Positions 62,821 to 64,000 of a stretch of 64,000 nt of DNA are shown here, piece after piece. The stretch's first letter is position 1. Each line of letters starts with the position of its first letter. The DNA lies in NCBI GenBank assembly GCA_938006335.1, contig CALLMF010000005.1:1-64000 (forward strand), written 5' to 3'. The notes beneath the pieces were generated by a model. That model searched no databases. It worked only from the letters and a program-made list of their open reading frames with translations, and was not told the origin of the DNA. The stretch comes from an uncultured Granulosicoccaceae bacterium. Lineage in GTDB: Bacteria; Pseudomonadota; Gammaproteobacteria; Granulosicoccales; Granulosicoccaceae. Position numbers and translations under genes: made by a program.

Positions 62821-64000
62821 TTACAGTAACCAGGTCGCCAGGCCCAGAAACGTCACCAGGCCGACAACGTCCGTCACCGTGGTAAGCGCCACGCCACCGG
62901 CCAGCGCAGGGTCAATGCCGAAACGCTTCATCAGCAGCGGCAGTACCAGACCGGCATAGGCGGCCGTGAACAGATTCACGATCAAGGCAACACCCAGTAT
63001 CAGACCGATGGTGGCTTCGCCGAACCAGAACCACACCAGCAGCGACACGATGCCTGCCCACAACAGCCCGTTGAGGAGTCCGATCGCCAACTCGCGCAAC
63101 AACAGATCCCGTGCGTTGTCGCGCGTAATCTGTCCCAGCGCCTGACTACGAATCACCAGTGTCAGGGTCTGACTGCCGGCAATTCCGCCCATGCTGGGTA
63201 CGACGCTCATCAGCACGGCGAGCAACACCACACGTTCCAGGGTCGCGTCGAACTGCGAGATGACCCACGATGCGAGCAGGGCGGTCAGCAGGTTCACACC
63301 CAGCCACACCGCACGTTTACGAGTGCTCTTGAGTATCGGCGCGAAGGTGTCGGCTTCCGGGTTGAGCCCGGCCATGCTCATTACCGACTGTTCTGCTTCC
63401 TCCCGAATGACGTCGACCACATCGTCGATGGTGACGCGGCCGATCAGTCGACCGTTGTCGTCGACGACGGGTGCGGACACCAGATCGTAGTCCTCGAAGC
63501 TGCGCGCAACATCGCTGGCTGGCATCAGTGCATCGAAGGGATCGAGTTCGTTCTTGATCGTCTCGCTCACCAGCGCGTCCCCCTGGCTGGTCAGCAGACG
63601 TCGCAGCGGTAGCTCGCCGCGGTAATGTCCGTAGCGATCGGTGACCCAGAGCCGATCGGTGTGGCGGGGCATCTCGCCACGAAGGCGCAGGTAACGCAAG
63701 ACCGTGTCGAGTGTGACGTCGCCGCGAACCGTAATGGTGTCAAGATTCATCAATCCGCCAGCGCTGTCCTCGGGATAGGACATGACCTGCTCAAGCCGTG
63801 CGCGATCCGCGCGACCCATGGCGGACAAGAGGTCTGTGGTCAGGCGGTCGGGCAGTGACTGAACGAAGTCAGCGAGATCGTCGGTGTCCAGCTGTTCGGT
63901 TGCCGCGCGCAGGGCATCGAGATCCATGTCGGCGACCAGCGATTCACGGACCTCATCGCCGACCTCCATCAGGACTTCGCCTTCGATGTCGGATTCCACC
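62821..64000 (-). CDS. mgtE: Magnesium transporter MgtE (N-terminus beyond window)
   Basis: The frame runs without a break to the right edge, so the N-terminus is cut. Visible in order are part of the N domain (LADFVQSLPDRLTTDLL), two CBS domains (about residues 85-200; LPLRRLLTSQGDALV and DDNGRLIGRVTIDDVVDVI), and the five-helix membrane part with the Mg2+ pore motif (VPSMGGIAGSQTL and GLVLPLLMKRFGIDPALAGG). MgtE is a CBS-gated Mg2+ channel. It is convergent with the GH16 gene across a terminator. Confidence 0.95.
   Translation of the reverse strand, partial: VESDIEGEVLMEVGDEVRESLVADMDLDALRAATEQLDTDDLADFVQSLPDRLTTDLLSAMGRADRARLEQVMSYPEDSAGGLMNLDTITVRGDVTLDTVLRYLRLRGEMPRHTDRLWVTDRYGHYRGELPLRRLLTSQGDALVSETIKNELDPFDALMPASDVARSFEDYDLVSAPVVDDNGRLIGRVTIDDVVDVIREEAEQSVMSMAGLNPEADTFAPILKSTRKRAVWLGVNLLTALLASWVISQFDATLERVVLLAVLMSVVPSMGGIAGSQTLTLVIRSQALGQITRDNARDLLLRELAIGLLNGLLWAGIVSLLVWFWFGEATIGLILGVALIVNLFTAAYAGLVLPLLMKRFGIDPALAGGVALTTVTDVVGLVTFLGLATWLL

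Overview
The window is a GC-rich, densely packed chromosomal segment that reads as core genome of a Gammaproteobacterium outside the Enterobacterales. The evidence is gene order: rpsP-rimM-trmD-rplS, pcnB-folK, minC-minD-minE, the zapA / 6S RNA / fau block next to ygfB-pepP-ubiH, and a split class II ribonucleotide reductase (nrdJa-nrdJb) as known in Pseudomonas. The outer-membrane proteins, lipoprotein and lytic transglycosylase fit a Gram-negative cell. I cannot name the genus. No insertion sequence, prophage, CRISPR array, tRNA or rRNA was seen.

Layout. 1-5.5 kb: a cut C-terminal tail, a DUF599 membrane protein, then a glutamine-synthetase-like ligase, an aldehyde dehydrogenase and an iron alcohol dehydrogenase that together look like a gamma-glutamyl-amino-alcohol oxidation route, with a periplasmic DUF2059 gene antisense among them. 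5.5-9.7 kb: glutamine-dependent NAD synthetase, a YfaZ-like outer-membrane protein and an orphan substrate-binding protein. 9.8-15.4 kb: a tightly coupled operon of a NYN nuclease with a putative LOTUS-like tail, an ABC ATPase, and two large membrane proteins that join ABC-2-type permease segments to a metallopeptidase-like domain, one with intact and one with lost zinc ligands. 15.5-31.9 kb: an SLC13-type carrier, the ribosomal/tRNA-modification operon, htpG, cytochrome c4, ycgL/hslR, pcnB-folK-deoxynucleoside kinase, a two-component system with a CHASE2 sensor, rpiA and ilvA.

32-46.3 kb: a BON-domain protein, fau, 6S RNA, zapA and a ZapB-like coiled coil on the minus strand, divergent from ygfB-pepP-ubiH and a CLC transporter; then a MetY-like sulfhydrylase, an alpha/beta hydrolase, adk, a methyltransferase, trhO, slt and a BolA-like gene. 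46.5-53.2 kb: a porin with a recognisable promoter, the min operon, dinB and a GGDEF/EAL protein. 53.4-64 kb: a small parvulin, a cyclic-nucleotide-gated patatin phospholipase converging on a tiny cysteine-rich gene across a perfect hairpin, nrdJab with a candidate NrdR box, a free-standing DUF3391 protein, a secreted GH16 glycanase lipoprotein with a strong terminator, and the C-terminal part of an MgtE magnesium transporter.

Most genes are housekeeping. The least ordinary parts are the ABC/metallopeptidase/NYN operon, the putative ethanolamine-type gamma-glutamylation cluster, and the 56.5-56.9 kb hairpin with its small cysteine-rich gene. All functions are inferred by reading motifs; no database search was possible.
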